DNA of 15,379 nucleotides from Archaeoglobaceae archaeon (GCA_027016055.1 JALWBF010000096.1:14920-30298), one strand, 5' to 3'; shown: positions 7,375 through 13,356, numbered from the stretch's first letter. The notes: generated from the letters alone by a model not told the origin. Program-made: numbers and translations.

Positions 7375-7761
7375 TTTGATCTTGCACTCCCTAAGCGGAA
7401 CGAATCTGACGTTGTAAAAAGCACTCAGTAGTTTCTTATGAAGTTCCGCAATCTTCGTTGAGGATCCGAAAACAACCAACGCATTTATGCACTTCTCATC
7501 TATATGAACGTGCGTAAACTGTCTTATGATGTCCCTGAACTCCTCAATAACCCTAAGAAGTTGAACGTTATCGTTCGAAATTAGCGTTATGACACCGTAG
7601 CATTCATGCGGAGATAGGTAGTGCGCATGGTCTCTTATGTATGTTCTTATAGCCTCGCATACGAGCCTCGATCTATCCACGTTGAGCTTTTCCGCCAAAA
7701 TATCCAGATCGCTCGCCACATCTTCCGGAATGGATACACCGAACCTCCTCTTCCTAACCAT
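7369..7761 (-). CDS. nikR: NikR-like ribbon-helix-helix metal-responsive regulator with altered ligand set
   Basis: The 130-residue protein has an N-terminal ribbon-helix-helix domain (KRRFGVSIPEDVASDLDILA, residues 4-23, then the DRSRLVCEAIRTYIRD helix) and a C-terminal ACT-like metal domain beginning HECYGVITL. NikR binds nickel through three His and one Cys (E. coli H76, H87, H89, C95). Here THVHIDEKC supplies H84, H86 and C91, but the counterpart of H76 is E73 or E74, and one residue is missing between the last His and the Cys. Metal choice may therefore differ from nickel. GAGGTG lies 5 nt before the ATG. It overlaps the permease gene by 8 nt, so it is the last gene of the uptake operon and probably regulates it. 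Confidence 0.82.
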   Translation of the reverse strand: MVRKRRFGVSIPEDVASDLDILAEKLNVDRSRLVCEAIRTYIRDHAHYLSPHECYGVITLISNDNVQLLRVIEEFRDIIRQFTHVHIDEKCINALVVFGSSTKIAELHKKLLSAFYNVRFVPLRECKIKV

Positions 7762-8605
7762 GGCAACACCTCTTCGCAACGAATGCAAGAGCGAACATTC
7801 CGAACATCAGCAAACCTATAACTCCCGAGGGCACCTGATTTATCAGTATCGAAATCTGCAAGCCGAGTAAACTTGAGAGTATACTTACAAGGACACTTAT
7901 AAAAAGCATGCTTTTTGAATCTTTTGCAATCAACATCGCAACCGCGGATGGAAGCAATATTAAGACATGCTGAAGGACGAAGCCGACGATCTTTATCATC
8001 GCAACCGTCGCTATGCCCAGAAGGGTGTAGAGAAGCCAATCGTAAAGTTTGACGTTTATTCCGGAAAGAACAGCACAGTCCCTCTCGATTCCTATGCAGA
8101 CATGCTCCCTGTAAGTCAGGATGGTTGCGGAAAGGGTTATCGCAGCTACGAGAACGGCATAATATACATCTGTCCAGCTTGCAAGGAGGGGATCGCCCAG
8201 AATCACAGCCCAGAGATCGTAGCCGATCGAAAACCTTGTAAGAACTACATACATCGAAATTACGCTTAAAGATGCCGTAAAAGATACGAAGATTGCCGTA
8301 GCAACGTCCTCGTCCATTCCCTTATGAATCGAATAGCCCACGGCATAAAGCAGAATCAGTCCTATTATCACAGCCCAGACGTATTCGTTTAGCACTATCT
8401 TGGATAGCGGAATTGCCAAAACTACCGCGAGCAAAGCTACGTGGGCGGAAGCTGCCGAAAGGAAGTATAGTCTTCTAGCCGATACGAGGGTGCTTAAGGC
8501 TCCATACATTAAAGATGCTGACAGAACTACGATAGCCCACTTTGGATACTGATAAACGGTAACGGCGGAAACTACAGCCGTAATCAATGCGAGCAGTGCG
8601 ATCAT
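7754..8605 (-). CDS. Metal ABC transporter permease, ABC-3 (ZnuB/TroC) family
   Basis: A 283-residue polytopic membrane protein with about eight hydrophobic segments spread along its length. It shows the ABC-3 pattern: an early YGALSTLVSARRLYFLSAASAHVALL-type segment (residues 34-60) and a later MIKIVGFVLQHVLILLPSAVAMLIA-type segment (203-227) that contacts the ATPase, both family hallmarks. It would form the membrane channel for a divalent metal with the neighbouring binding protein and ATPase. The C-terminus, KRCCHG, carries two Cys and one His and could touch metal on the cytosolic side. Start overlaps the binding-protein stop by 4 nt; end overlaps the regulator start by 8 nt, so the three genes form one operon. 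Confidence 0.9.
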   Translation of the reverse strand: MIALLALITAVVSAVTVYQYPKWAIVVLSASLMYGALSTLVSARRLYFLSAASAHVALLAVVLAIPLSKIVLNEYVWAVIIGLILLYAVGYSIHKGMDEDVATAIFVSFTASLSVISMYVVLTRFSIGYDLWAVILGDPLLASWTDVYYAVLVAAITLSATILTYREHVCIGIERDCAVLSGINVKLYDWLLYTLLGIATVAMIKIVGFVLQHVLILLPSAVAMLIAKDSKSMLFISVLVSILSSLLGLQISILINQVPSGVIGLLMFGMFALAFVAKRCCHG

Positions 8606-9501
8606 AACCTCCTCAGCTCCGTAGCAATGATTACTCCAAACAAAGCAACTAAAAATCCTAAACCCGGGCTACTTTCGGTCTTTTGAACCTTAAGATTGTT
8701 GACCTCTTTGGAAATAAATTTTAGCTTCTCTAAAATGCTTTTCTCCGCTATTGGCGATGGAACGACCAAAACCGGAATACCCTTCTCCTCAGCAATGCTC
8801 TTAAGCATCTGGGAAGCCTTGGATTTCGTATCCGTAATTACGGCGAGCTGAACGTTCTTCGCATTCTCAATCTCCCTGATATCTTCGGGCAACGCCGGAA
8901 GTCCCGGTTCTTTGATTAACAGATGGCTTATGCTTACATTGAGCCAGCCAACCGCATACTGAGCGGAGGGAAGATCAGCAACAGCTACAGCGTTCAGCTT
9001 CTTCGTATTTACCACAATTTCGTCGATCTGTTTGCAGATTTTCTCAGCTCTCCTCATATAATCCCCGTTCGGATTCAGTTGCGAGAGTTTTTCCGCAACG
9101 TATCTCAAGAAAACCTCGTAGTTGTGAGGATCGTAGATCGGCATGTGCAAGTTCGGCAGTCCTGTAGCGGGATTTTTCAAAATCCTAATCCCCAGAATCT
9201 TCGGAATCTCAATTAGCTCGGCTTTTATTTCACCCGACTCAACTATCTCCCTTATCTTCATTTCAAACGGCGTATGGGCTGTGGATATTATCACATCCGC
9301 ACGCTTCAGAATGTTGACATCCTTCGGAGTGAGCTGATAGTTGTGGGGATCCACTCCGGGCTTCGCGATCGAGATGATCGTATCGTTCGGGGCTATAAGC
9401 TTTACATCGCACTTCAGGTTTGGGAAGGTTACGACGATTTTCAGACCGTTCGCATTTGAAATTAGGAGTATAAGTCCAATTAGGAGCGGAATCCATCGCA
9501 T
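8602..9501 (-). CDS. Metal-binding protein of ABC transporter (cluster A-I, ZnuA-like), membrane anchored
   Basis: The 299-residue protein has an N-terminal signal sequence (hydrophobic residues 3-15, likely cut near ANG at 17-19) and a second hydrophobic segment at 281-294 followed by ELRRL, which would anchor it at the C-terminus on the outer face. Family motifs are DPHNYQLTP at 51-59 (first metal His, H53) and DPHNYEVF at 124-131 (second His, H126). The later His and the late acidic residue that usually complete a Zn/Mn site are not evident: the corresponding stretches read DLPSAQYAVGWLNV and VVPSPIAEKS. The metal is therefore uncertain. There is no His-rich loop. It is the first gene of the minus-strand operon, from a promoter shared with the ATPase gene. 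Confidence 0.85.
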   Translation of the reverse strand: MRWIPLLIGLILLISNANGLKIVVTFPNLKCDVKLIAPNDTIISIAKPGVDPHNYQLTPKDVNILKRADVIISTAHTPFEMKIREIVESGEIKAELIEIPKILGIRILKNPATGLPNLHMPIYDPHNYEVFLRYVAEKLSQLNPNGDYMRRAEKICKQIDEIVVNTKKLNAVAVADLPSAQYAVGWLNVSISHLLIKEPGLPALPEDIREIENAKNVQLAVITDTKSKASQMLKSIAEEKGIPVLVVPSPIAEKSILEKLKFISKEVNNLKVQKTESSPGLGFLVALFGVIIATELRRL

Positions 9502-9557
9502 GACAAAATTTAAATGTGCACAACTGCTTATAAAATTTATTAATGAGTGTGCACATT
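9502..9557. promoter_or_regulatory. Bidirectional promoter with paired TGTGCACA palindromes (putative operators)
   Basis: For the plus-strand ATPase gene, AAATTTAAA (about 9506-9514) lies about 33 bp before the ATG at 9543. For the minus-strand binding-protein gene, TTTTATAAGC (about 9527-9536) lies about 30 bp before the ATG at 9501. TGTGCACA occurs at 9515-9522, between the two TATA boxes, and again at 9548-9555, just inside the ATPase gene. Extended, they form a perfect 10-bp inverted repeat, AATGTGCACA (9513-9522) and TGTGCACATT (9548-9557), with centres 33 bp apart, about three helical turns. A repressor here could shut off both directions. The binding protein is unproven; the adjacent NikR-like product is the obvious candidate. 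Confidence 0.55.
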
Positions 9558-10313
9558 GAAATAGATAACATCACGGTAAGATTCGGCTACGAAGAGATTC
9601 TTTCAAACCTAACGCTCAAACTTAAGGGGCCATCTTTAATTCAGATAATAGGTCCAAACGGTGCAGGAAAGACTACGCTTCTTAAAGCCATACTCGGATT
9701 GATAAAGCCCGTAAGCGGAAGGATAATTATAAACGGCATCGATATCACCGCAAAGCCTGATAAGGTCGGAAATCTCGTCGGTTACGTTCCCCAGCTCATG
9801 CCTCTTGACAGCCACATACCGGTTACCGCATGGGAGCTCGTCTTGAACTCTCTGCTTCTGCACAGAAGGAGGTTTCCGAGGATACTCGCAAAGAAGGATG
9901 AGACAGAAAGGGTTAAAAAAACCCTTGAAATCGTGGATGTTCCACAGGATAGATGGCACAAGCCGTTTTTTGAGCTGAGCGGCGGGGAAAGGCAGAGGGT
10001 TTTGTTGGCAAGAGCTTTGGTTTACGATCCTCAGATACTTCTCTTAGACGAGCCGCTTTCTGCCGTAGACCCTTTGGGCAAGGTAGAACTTGCCGGAATT
10101 ATCGGAGAACTTGCCGAAAGCAAATTGATACTTGTTACGAGCCACGATCCGATACTTCTTTTACCTTATACAGACCAAATAATTCTACTGAATCGGAGCT
10201 ACTACGTTATCGGAAAGCCCGAGGAAATACTTACGGTTGACGTGCTCAAAAATGTATACGGAGAATCTGCGATACTGCTTGAGGAGCACGTTCATATAAG
10301 CGATGAACATTAA
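9543..10313 (+). CDS. Metal ABC transporter ATP-binding protein (ZnuC-like)
   Basis: The 256-residue ATPase powers the ABC-3 permease. All ABC motifs are present: Walker A GPNGAGKTT (37-45), Q-loop at Q84 (YVPQLMPLD), signature LSGGERQR (145-152), Walker B ILLLDEP (165-171), D-loop SAVDP (173-177) and switch His H201 (VTSHD). The C-terminus EEHVHISDEH holds three His and several acids, a possible metal-sensing tail. It is transcribed divergently from the permease and binding-protein genes, 41 bp apart, unlike the common single-operon arrangement, and ends 5 nt from the convergent tfb stop. The second TGTGCACA palindrome lies within codons 2-5. Confidence 0.92.
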   Translation: MSVHIEIDNITVRFGYEEILSNLTLKLKGPSLIQIIGPNGAGKTTLLKAILGLIKPVSGRIIINGIDITAKPDKVGNLVGYVPQLMPLDSHIPVTAWELVLNSLLLHRRRFPRILAKKDETERVKKTLEIVDVPQDRWHKPFFELSGGERQRVLLARALVYDPQILLLDEPLSAVDPLGKVELAGIIGELAESKLILVTSHDPILLLPYTDQIILLNRSYYVIGKPEEILTVDVLKNVYGESAILLEEHVHISDEH

Positions 10314-10318
10314 AAAAT

Positions 10319-11305
10319 TTAAAGGATTATCTCTATTCCCAACTTCTCTGCGAGCTCCTTATACCTATTCCTTATCGTAACCTCCGTAACACCGGCAACT
10401 TCCGCAACTTCCCTCTGCGTCCTTCTTTCTCCGCACAGAATCGATGCAATGTATATAGCTGCAGCGGCAACGCCAGTCGGCCCTCTCCCGCTCGTGAGCT
10501 CCCTCTCCTCAGCCTTCTTTATGATTTCAATGGCCTTCTTCTGAACCTCACCGCTTAAGCCCAATGCCGCGCAGAACCTCGGCACGTAATCGGCCGGGCT
10601 TGTCGGCATCAGCTTCAGCCCGAGCTCTCTCGCTATGAACCTGTAAGTTCTACCTATCTCCTTCCTATCGACTCTCGAATACTGCGCGATTTCATCCAAA
10701 GTTCTCGGCACACCAGCCTGTCTGCATGCAGCATAGAGCGCAGCGGCAACGACACCTTCGATGCTTCTACCCCTAATGAGATTCTTCTCAATGGCTTTTC
10801 TATAAATTACCGCAGCTGTCTCTCTGACCGACTTCGGCAATCCCAAAGCGGAAGCCATCCTGTCCAACTCGCTTAAAGCGAACGCAAGATTCCTCTCGGT
10901 AGCGTTGCTAATCCTAATCCTTCTCTGCCATTTCCTAAGCCTAAACAGCTGAGCCCTATTCCTGATCGAAATGGATTTACCGTAAAAGTCCTTGTTGCTC
11001 CAGTCTATTATGGTAGATAAACCTTTATCGTGGATCGTGTATGTTACGGGAGCTCCAACTCTGCTTCTCTTTTCCTTCTGCTCGCTGTCGAAAGCCCTCC
11101 ATTCAGGCCCAGCATCGATGTATCTGTCTTCGATAACGTAACCGCAGTCTTGGCAAACGAGCTCACCGCGTTTGTAGTCCCTAATGATACGGGGCGAACC
11201 GCACTCGGGGCAGACTTCAATCGCTTCTTCTCTTTCTATCTCTTTCTTTTCTACCTCCTTTTCTTTTTCCTTTTCTACCTCCCTTACCCTCTCCACCTCC
11301 GGCAT
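10319..11305 (-). CDS. tfb: Transcription initiation factor B (TFB)
   Basis: The 328-residue factor bridges TBP-bound promoter DNA and RNA polymerase. A zinc ribbon holds C32, C35, C51 and C54 (CPECGS, CQDCG). A B-reader/linker region follows around 64-110 (DAGPEWRAFDSEQKEKRSRVGAP). Two cyclin-like repeats fill about 130-225 and 226-318, the second ending in a helix-turn-helix (REVAEVAGVTEVTIRNRYKEL) that reads the BRE. Residues 1-30 are a Glu/Lys/Arg-rich extension (EVEKEKEKEVEKKEIERE). The start MPEVERV follows GGTGATGCTC; the longer frame start at 11335 is rejected. The first 89 nt are shared, in another frame, with the tail of gar1, implying coupled translation. Confidence 0.97.
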   Translation of the reverse strand: MPEVERVREVEKEKEKEVEKKEIEREEAIEVCPECGSPRIIRDYKRGELVCQDCGYVIEDRYIDAGPEWRAFDSEQKEKRSRVGAPVTYTIHDKGLSTIIDWSNKDFYGKSISIRNRAQLFRLRKWQRRIRISNATERNLAFALSELDRMASALGLPKSVRETAAVIYRKAIEKNLIRGRSIEGVVAAALYAACRQAGVPRTLDEIAQYSRVDRKEIGRTYRFIARELGLKLMPTSPADYVPRFCAALGLSGEVQKKAIEIIKKAEERELTSGRGPTGVAAAAIYIASILCGERRTQREVAEVAGVTEVTIRNRYKELAEKLGIEIIL

Positions 11306-11549
11306 GAGCATCACCCCCCAAAACGAACAGATCATCCAAAATTATACGCTTCAGCACATCCTTCCTAGGCTTTATCAGAATGAACGGTGATTTGGTGGGA
11401 CCGATTATATCGTAGACAAAACCGATCTTTTCCATCTTCCTTGTGTATACCTCCGAGCCCACTTTAGGCAGGTTACTCGGATCGGCTACAGCCACAACAA
11501 ATCCGGATTTCGACACATGACTTACCCTGCCGATCTTCCGCAGTTTCAT
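11217..11549 (-). CDS. gar1: H/ACA ribonucleoprotein subunit Gar1
   Basis: The 110-residue protein has a small beta-barrel in residues 1-77 (KIGRVSHVSKSGFVVAVAD, then KVGSEVYTRKMEKIGFVYDIIGPTKSPFILIKP as the family core, described by position 29-61) and a basic Gly/Lys/Arg tail from about residue 80 (AGGGEGKGGRKGKRKGGRK). Gar1 binds the Cbf5 pseudouridine synthase and helps product release in guide-RNA-directed modification. GGAGG lies 4 nt before the ATG. Pairing of gar1 with tfb is known in other euryarchaea. The tail is encoded in the same purine-rich DNA as the TFB N-terminus, an 89-nt overlap, so the tail length may be set by TFB constraints, or the reverse. Confidence 0.9.
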   Translation of the reverse strand: MKLRKIGRVSHVSKSGFVVAVADPSNLPKVGSEVYTRKMEKIGFVYDIIGPTKSPFILIKPRKDVLKRIILDDLFVLGGDAHAGGGEGKGGRKGKRKGGRKERDRKRRSD

Positions 11550-11578
11550 AGTGCCTCCTATTTAAGTTTTGCGAAAGG

Positions 11579-11612
11579 CAATTTAATTCTTTGTAATTAC
11601 TCATATTTAAAT
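11579..11612 (-). promoter_or_regulatory. gar1: Candidate promoters of the gar1-tfb operon
   Basis: Two TATA-like boxes are visible on the minus strand: AATTAAATTG at about 11579-11588, which would give a leader of about 11 nt containing GGAGG, and ATTTAAATAT at 11603-11612, which would give a leader near 30 nt. The second lies about 14 bp downstream of a motif also found upstream of the thpR promoter. Confidence 0.4.
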
Positions 11613-11625
11613 CTTGCGGTCGGGT

Positions 11626-11641
11626 CAGTTGTTCACAAAGT
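11626..11641 (+). repeat. Left island-edge inverted repeat
   Basis: CAGTTGTTCACAAAGT matches the reverse complement of 13315-13330 at 14 of 16 bases: a perfect 10-base core (TTCACAAAGT) plus CAGT in the same register, with two differing bases between them. It marks the left limit of the AT-rich region. It could be a terminal repeat of an inserted element or an upstream promoter element of gar1. Confidence 0.5.
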
Positions 11642-11803
11642 AACATAATTAAGTTTGCACTTAACACTTGTTGAGATTTGTGCAAGTTCGAGCTTTCGTT
11701 GACAACCTATTAATATTTGTTTGTTAATAAGTTCCATTTGGAAATTGTGATTCTGCTAAAGAACATTTGATAAAATACGGATATGATAATGATTTATTAA
11801 ATT

Positions 11804-11864
11804 AATATTTAAGTTTTTATATTAAAGGGAGCAATAAAGTTTATCAGTAAGTTTATTAGAGGTG
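11804..11864 (+). promoter_or_regulatory. Promoter and ribosome-binding site of the island operon
   Basis: TATA-like boxes AATATTTAAG (11804-11813) and TTTATATTAAAG (11816-11827) precede the ATG at 11872 by about 45-65 nt. A clear ribosome-binding site, GAGGTG at 11859-11864, stands 7 nt before the ATG. So unlike many genes here the message probably has a leader of about 25 nt. Confidence 0.5.
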
Positions 11865-11871
11865 TAATACA

Positions 11872-12591
11872 ATGATATCTGCAGCATATGTTACTTATGG
11901 ATTGCATGAATTTCCTAAAACTATACAGGGTGCTAAGTTAGACTTAATTGATGAGTGGAAAAAGCTAATCAAGGAGTGCAATCTAGAATCTTTAGCCCAA
12001 AAGACCCTTGAAGATGCTTTTAAATCTGCTAAGAAATTTTCAAGTTATCTTAAAGAGAACGCATCTTATTTCTTCATAGATAATAGACCAGCTTTACGTG
12101 ATCCAATCTCCCACTTTAGAGGGCACTTTGAAGTACTTAATCAGTATGTTAGCCATAGGATACTATCAGAAGATGTAGCTACGGAACTTATGTATCTTAA
12201 CTATCTTTACGACTCTGTACATCAACTCTTATTCGTGTCTACTTATCAACCCTATGACACCGATGATCCCTCCTTGAGGATTGAGGTACTAAACATACCT
12301 CCCAAGTTATTTGACTGGATGTTTAAATTGGACTATCTTCTAGTTAGATTGGATAAGACTAAATCCTTAGATAACGAGCTTTTTAATGAGCTTAAAGACA
12401 ATGCTCAGAAGTTTCTAAGAGATGCTCTAAATTTGCGTATGTTCTTACCAATCTCCACTCGTGATATATTCACTAAGTACAGGAAATTGTTCTGGTCGCA
12501 GAGGATTAGATCCTCCATACGATTTCAGTGGCTTGTATCCTATCTATATGATCGTGTTTATCATGAACGATCTCAGACAGAAAAGGATTGA
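11872..12591 (+). CDS. Unknown helical protein with HEPN-like RDPISH motif (island gene 1)
   Basis: I do not recognise a family for this 239-residue, mostly helical protein. No signal peptide or membrane segment is evident. Residues 72-90 contain ALRDPISHFRGHFEVLNQY: R76-D77-P78-I79-S80-H81 fits the R-[N/D]-x3-H form of the Rx4-6H motif of HEPN nucleases, placed at the start of a predicted helix after two earlier helices (about 22-37 and 39-65), as in HEPN folds. A ribonuclease toxin or anti-virus effector is thus plausible but inferred from one motif. Codons favour A/T third positions, unlike the neighbours, suggesting transfer. A GAGGTG site supports the start. Its last 29 nt overlap island gene 2. 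Confidence 0.75.
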   Translation: MISAAYVTYGLHEFPKTIQGAKLDLIDEWKKLIKECNLESLAQKTLEDAFKSAKKFSSYLKENASYFFIDNRPALRDPISHFRGHFEVLNQYVSHRILSEDVATELMYLNYLYDSVHQLLFVSTYQPYDTDDPSLRIEVLNIPPKLFDWMFKLDYLLVRLDKTKSLDNELFNELKDNAQKFLRDALNLRMFLPISTRDIFTKYRKLFWSQRIRSSIRFQWLVSYLYDRVYHERSQTEKD

Positions 12592-12988
12592 CTATATCGC
12601 TCAAGAAATTATAAATTGTCTTTTTAATATTAATGATATTATCGTTGGTAATGGATTTTATTTTAAGCTGATTCCTCCCTTACACTTTGAAGCCAATGAA
12701 CTAAGCTTTTGTTTTCAAGATACCGGAGGAAGAAATATTAAGTGCACTCTTTTAATACATCCTTCTGGTCGTTCTAATATTCCTCACGATGTTAATCATC
12801 TAACGCAATCTCTGATAATTCGTTTCGAGCATCCTGAAATTCCTGATCCTTTTCCCTATAAATGGGAATCTTTTGTACTTGAAAAAGAAGATCACGAGAA
12901 AATTCTTCATGGGAAAGGAGTGTGTGAGTCTCTCAAATACGCTATTTTTCATTTCTTAAGACGCATTCATTCTAAACTATACTATTGA
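12563..12988 (+). CDS. Unknown small protein coupled to the HEPN-like gene (island gene 2)
   Basis: I do not recognise this 141-residue protein. The N-terminal helix (MNDLRQKRIDYIAQEIINCLF) is followed by a beta-rich middle (GFYFKLIPPLHFEANELSFCFQD, residues 31-53; KCTLLIHPSGR, 60-70; HLTQSLIIRFEHPEIPDPFP, 79-98) and a C-terminal helix (CESLKYAIFHFLRRIHSKLYY, 121-141, cited as a region). The frame is open back to 12461, but the part before 12563 overlaps gene 1 and reads as out-of-frame sequence, so I start at 12563. The 29-nt overlap and absence of a strong ribosome-binding site imply coupled translation. By position it could be the antitoxin or partner of gene 1; nothing in it proves that. 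Base composition is AT-rich like gene 1. Confidence 0.7.
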   Translation: MNDLRQKRIDYIAQEIINCLFNINDIIVGNGFYFKLIPPLHFEANELSFCFQDTGGRNIKCTLLIHPSGRSNIPHDVNHLTQSLIIRFEHPEIPDPFPYKWESFVLEKEDHEKILHGKGVCESLKYAIFHFLRRIHSKLYY

Positions 12989-13161
12989 ATTAATTCATTC
13001 ATAAAATATATTTAAGTTGAACTTATTCTACGGATTTCTCAACTTCTTAGTAGTGTTTGCAAACCCAGTTATCGAAGTTCAGGCTTTTCTCGCATTCGTC
13101 TTAGCTAATAAACTTGTCTAAAACCCCATCATTTTTGTTCGTAATCGTCGTTATGTTTAGT

Positions 13162-13254
13162 GTTAAATTGTATTTGGTTTTCTTATCACTCATTCTACCC
13201 ACAAAACAGAATTTAACATCAGCCCAACTGTTAGAACACCAAACACAACTTAAC
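13162..13254. repeat. 22-bp imperfect inverted repeat with 49-nt loop (possible structured RNA)
   Basis: Positions 13162-13183 pair with 13233-13254 at 19 of 22 positions. In a minus-strand RNA two of the three exceptions become G-U pairs, leaving one G-A mismatch, whereas in a plus-strand RNA they are A-C, A-C and U-C mismatches; the minus strand would fold better. The loop holds a third related sequence: AATTTAACA at 13210-13218 is complementary to TGTTAAATT at 13161-13169, allowing an alternative, shorter hairpin. Function unknown. Confidence 0.5.
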
Positions 13255-13314
13255 TATATATCTCGTATTTTATTTGTTGATGTTATTAATTTGAATTTAT
13301 GCTAATTTATCATC

Positions 13315-13330
13315 ACTTTGTGAAGTACTG
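13315..13330 (-). repeat. Right island-edge inverted repeat
   Basis: ACTTTGTGAAGTACTG is the inverted partner of 11626-11641 (14 of 16 bases). It ends about 13 bp before the thpR TATA box, and the left copy stands in the same orientation and at a similar distance relative to the distal gar1 TATA box. No target-site duplication is visible outside the two copies. Confidence 0.5.
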
Positions 13331-13343
13331 GTTTAGGCAAAAT

Positions 13344-13356
13344 AAATTTAAAAATA
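13344..13356 (+). promoter_or_regulatory. thpR: TATA box of thpR
   Basis: AAATTTAAAAATA, centred about 25 bp before the ATG at 13374, indicates leaderless transcription and supports that start over the in-frame ATG at 13299. Confidence 0.5.

Larger units (their letters stand above)
11550..11871. other. Gene-free AT-rich stretch between gar1 and the island genes
   Basis: No convincing gene is seen on either strand. It holds the gar1 promoter elements (11579-11612), the left copy of the island-edge inverted repeat (11626-11641), a small perfect inverted repeat TTCCA-TT-TGGAA (11732-11743), and the promoter and ribosome-binding site of the first island gene. From about 11640 rightwards the base composition becomes visibly richer in A and T than in the flanking housekeeping genes. 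Confidence 0.6.

Noticed and set aside
7647..8039. A 130-codon minus-strand frame overlapping the NikR-like and permease genes
   Set aside because: It lies in another frame of two recognised genes, is low in hydrophobic order, and has Cys/Arg-rich composition typical of a shadow frame.
12461..12562. Longer start for island gene 2 at the ATG 12461
   Set aside because: It would overlap gene 1 by 131 nt, and the added residues look like an out-of-frame reading of gene 1 (GNCSGRRGLDPPYDF); the ATG at 12563 gives a sensible N-terminal helix.
13114..13305. A 63-codon plus-strand frame with a hydrophobic start, in the gap after the island genes
   Set aside because: It begins at TTG with no ribosome-binding site, contains the arms of the long inverted repeat, and has no recognisable similarity or structure beyond AT-rich hydrophobic codons.
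13219..13315. Possible C/D box guide RNA on the minus strand (GTGATGA at 13309-13315, CTGA near 13219-13222)
   Set aside because: The C and D boxes would be about 90 nt apart with no convincing C'/D' pair or terminal stem; archaeal C/D RNAs are usually much shorter.
11618..13338. Target-site duplication flanking the island-edge repeats
   Set aside because: The bases just outside the repeats (GGTCGGGT on the left, GTTTAGGC on the right) do not form a direct repeat, so insertion by a cut-and-paste transposase is not shown.
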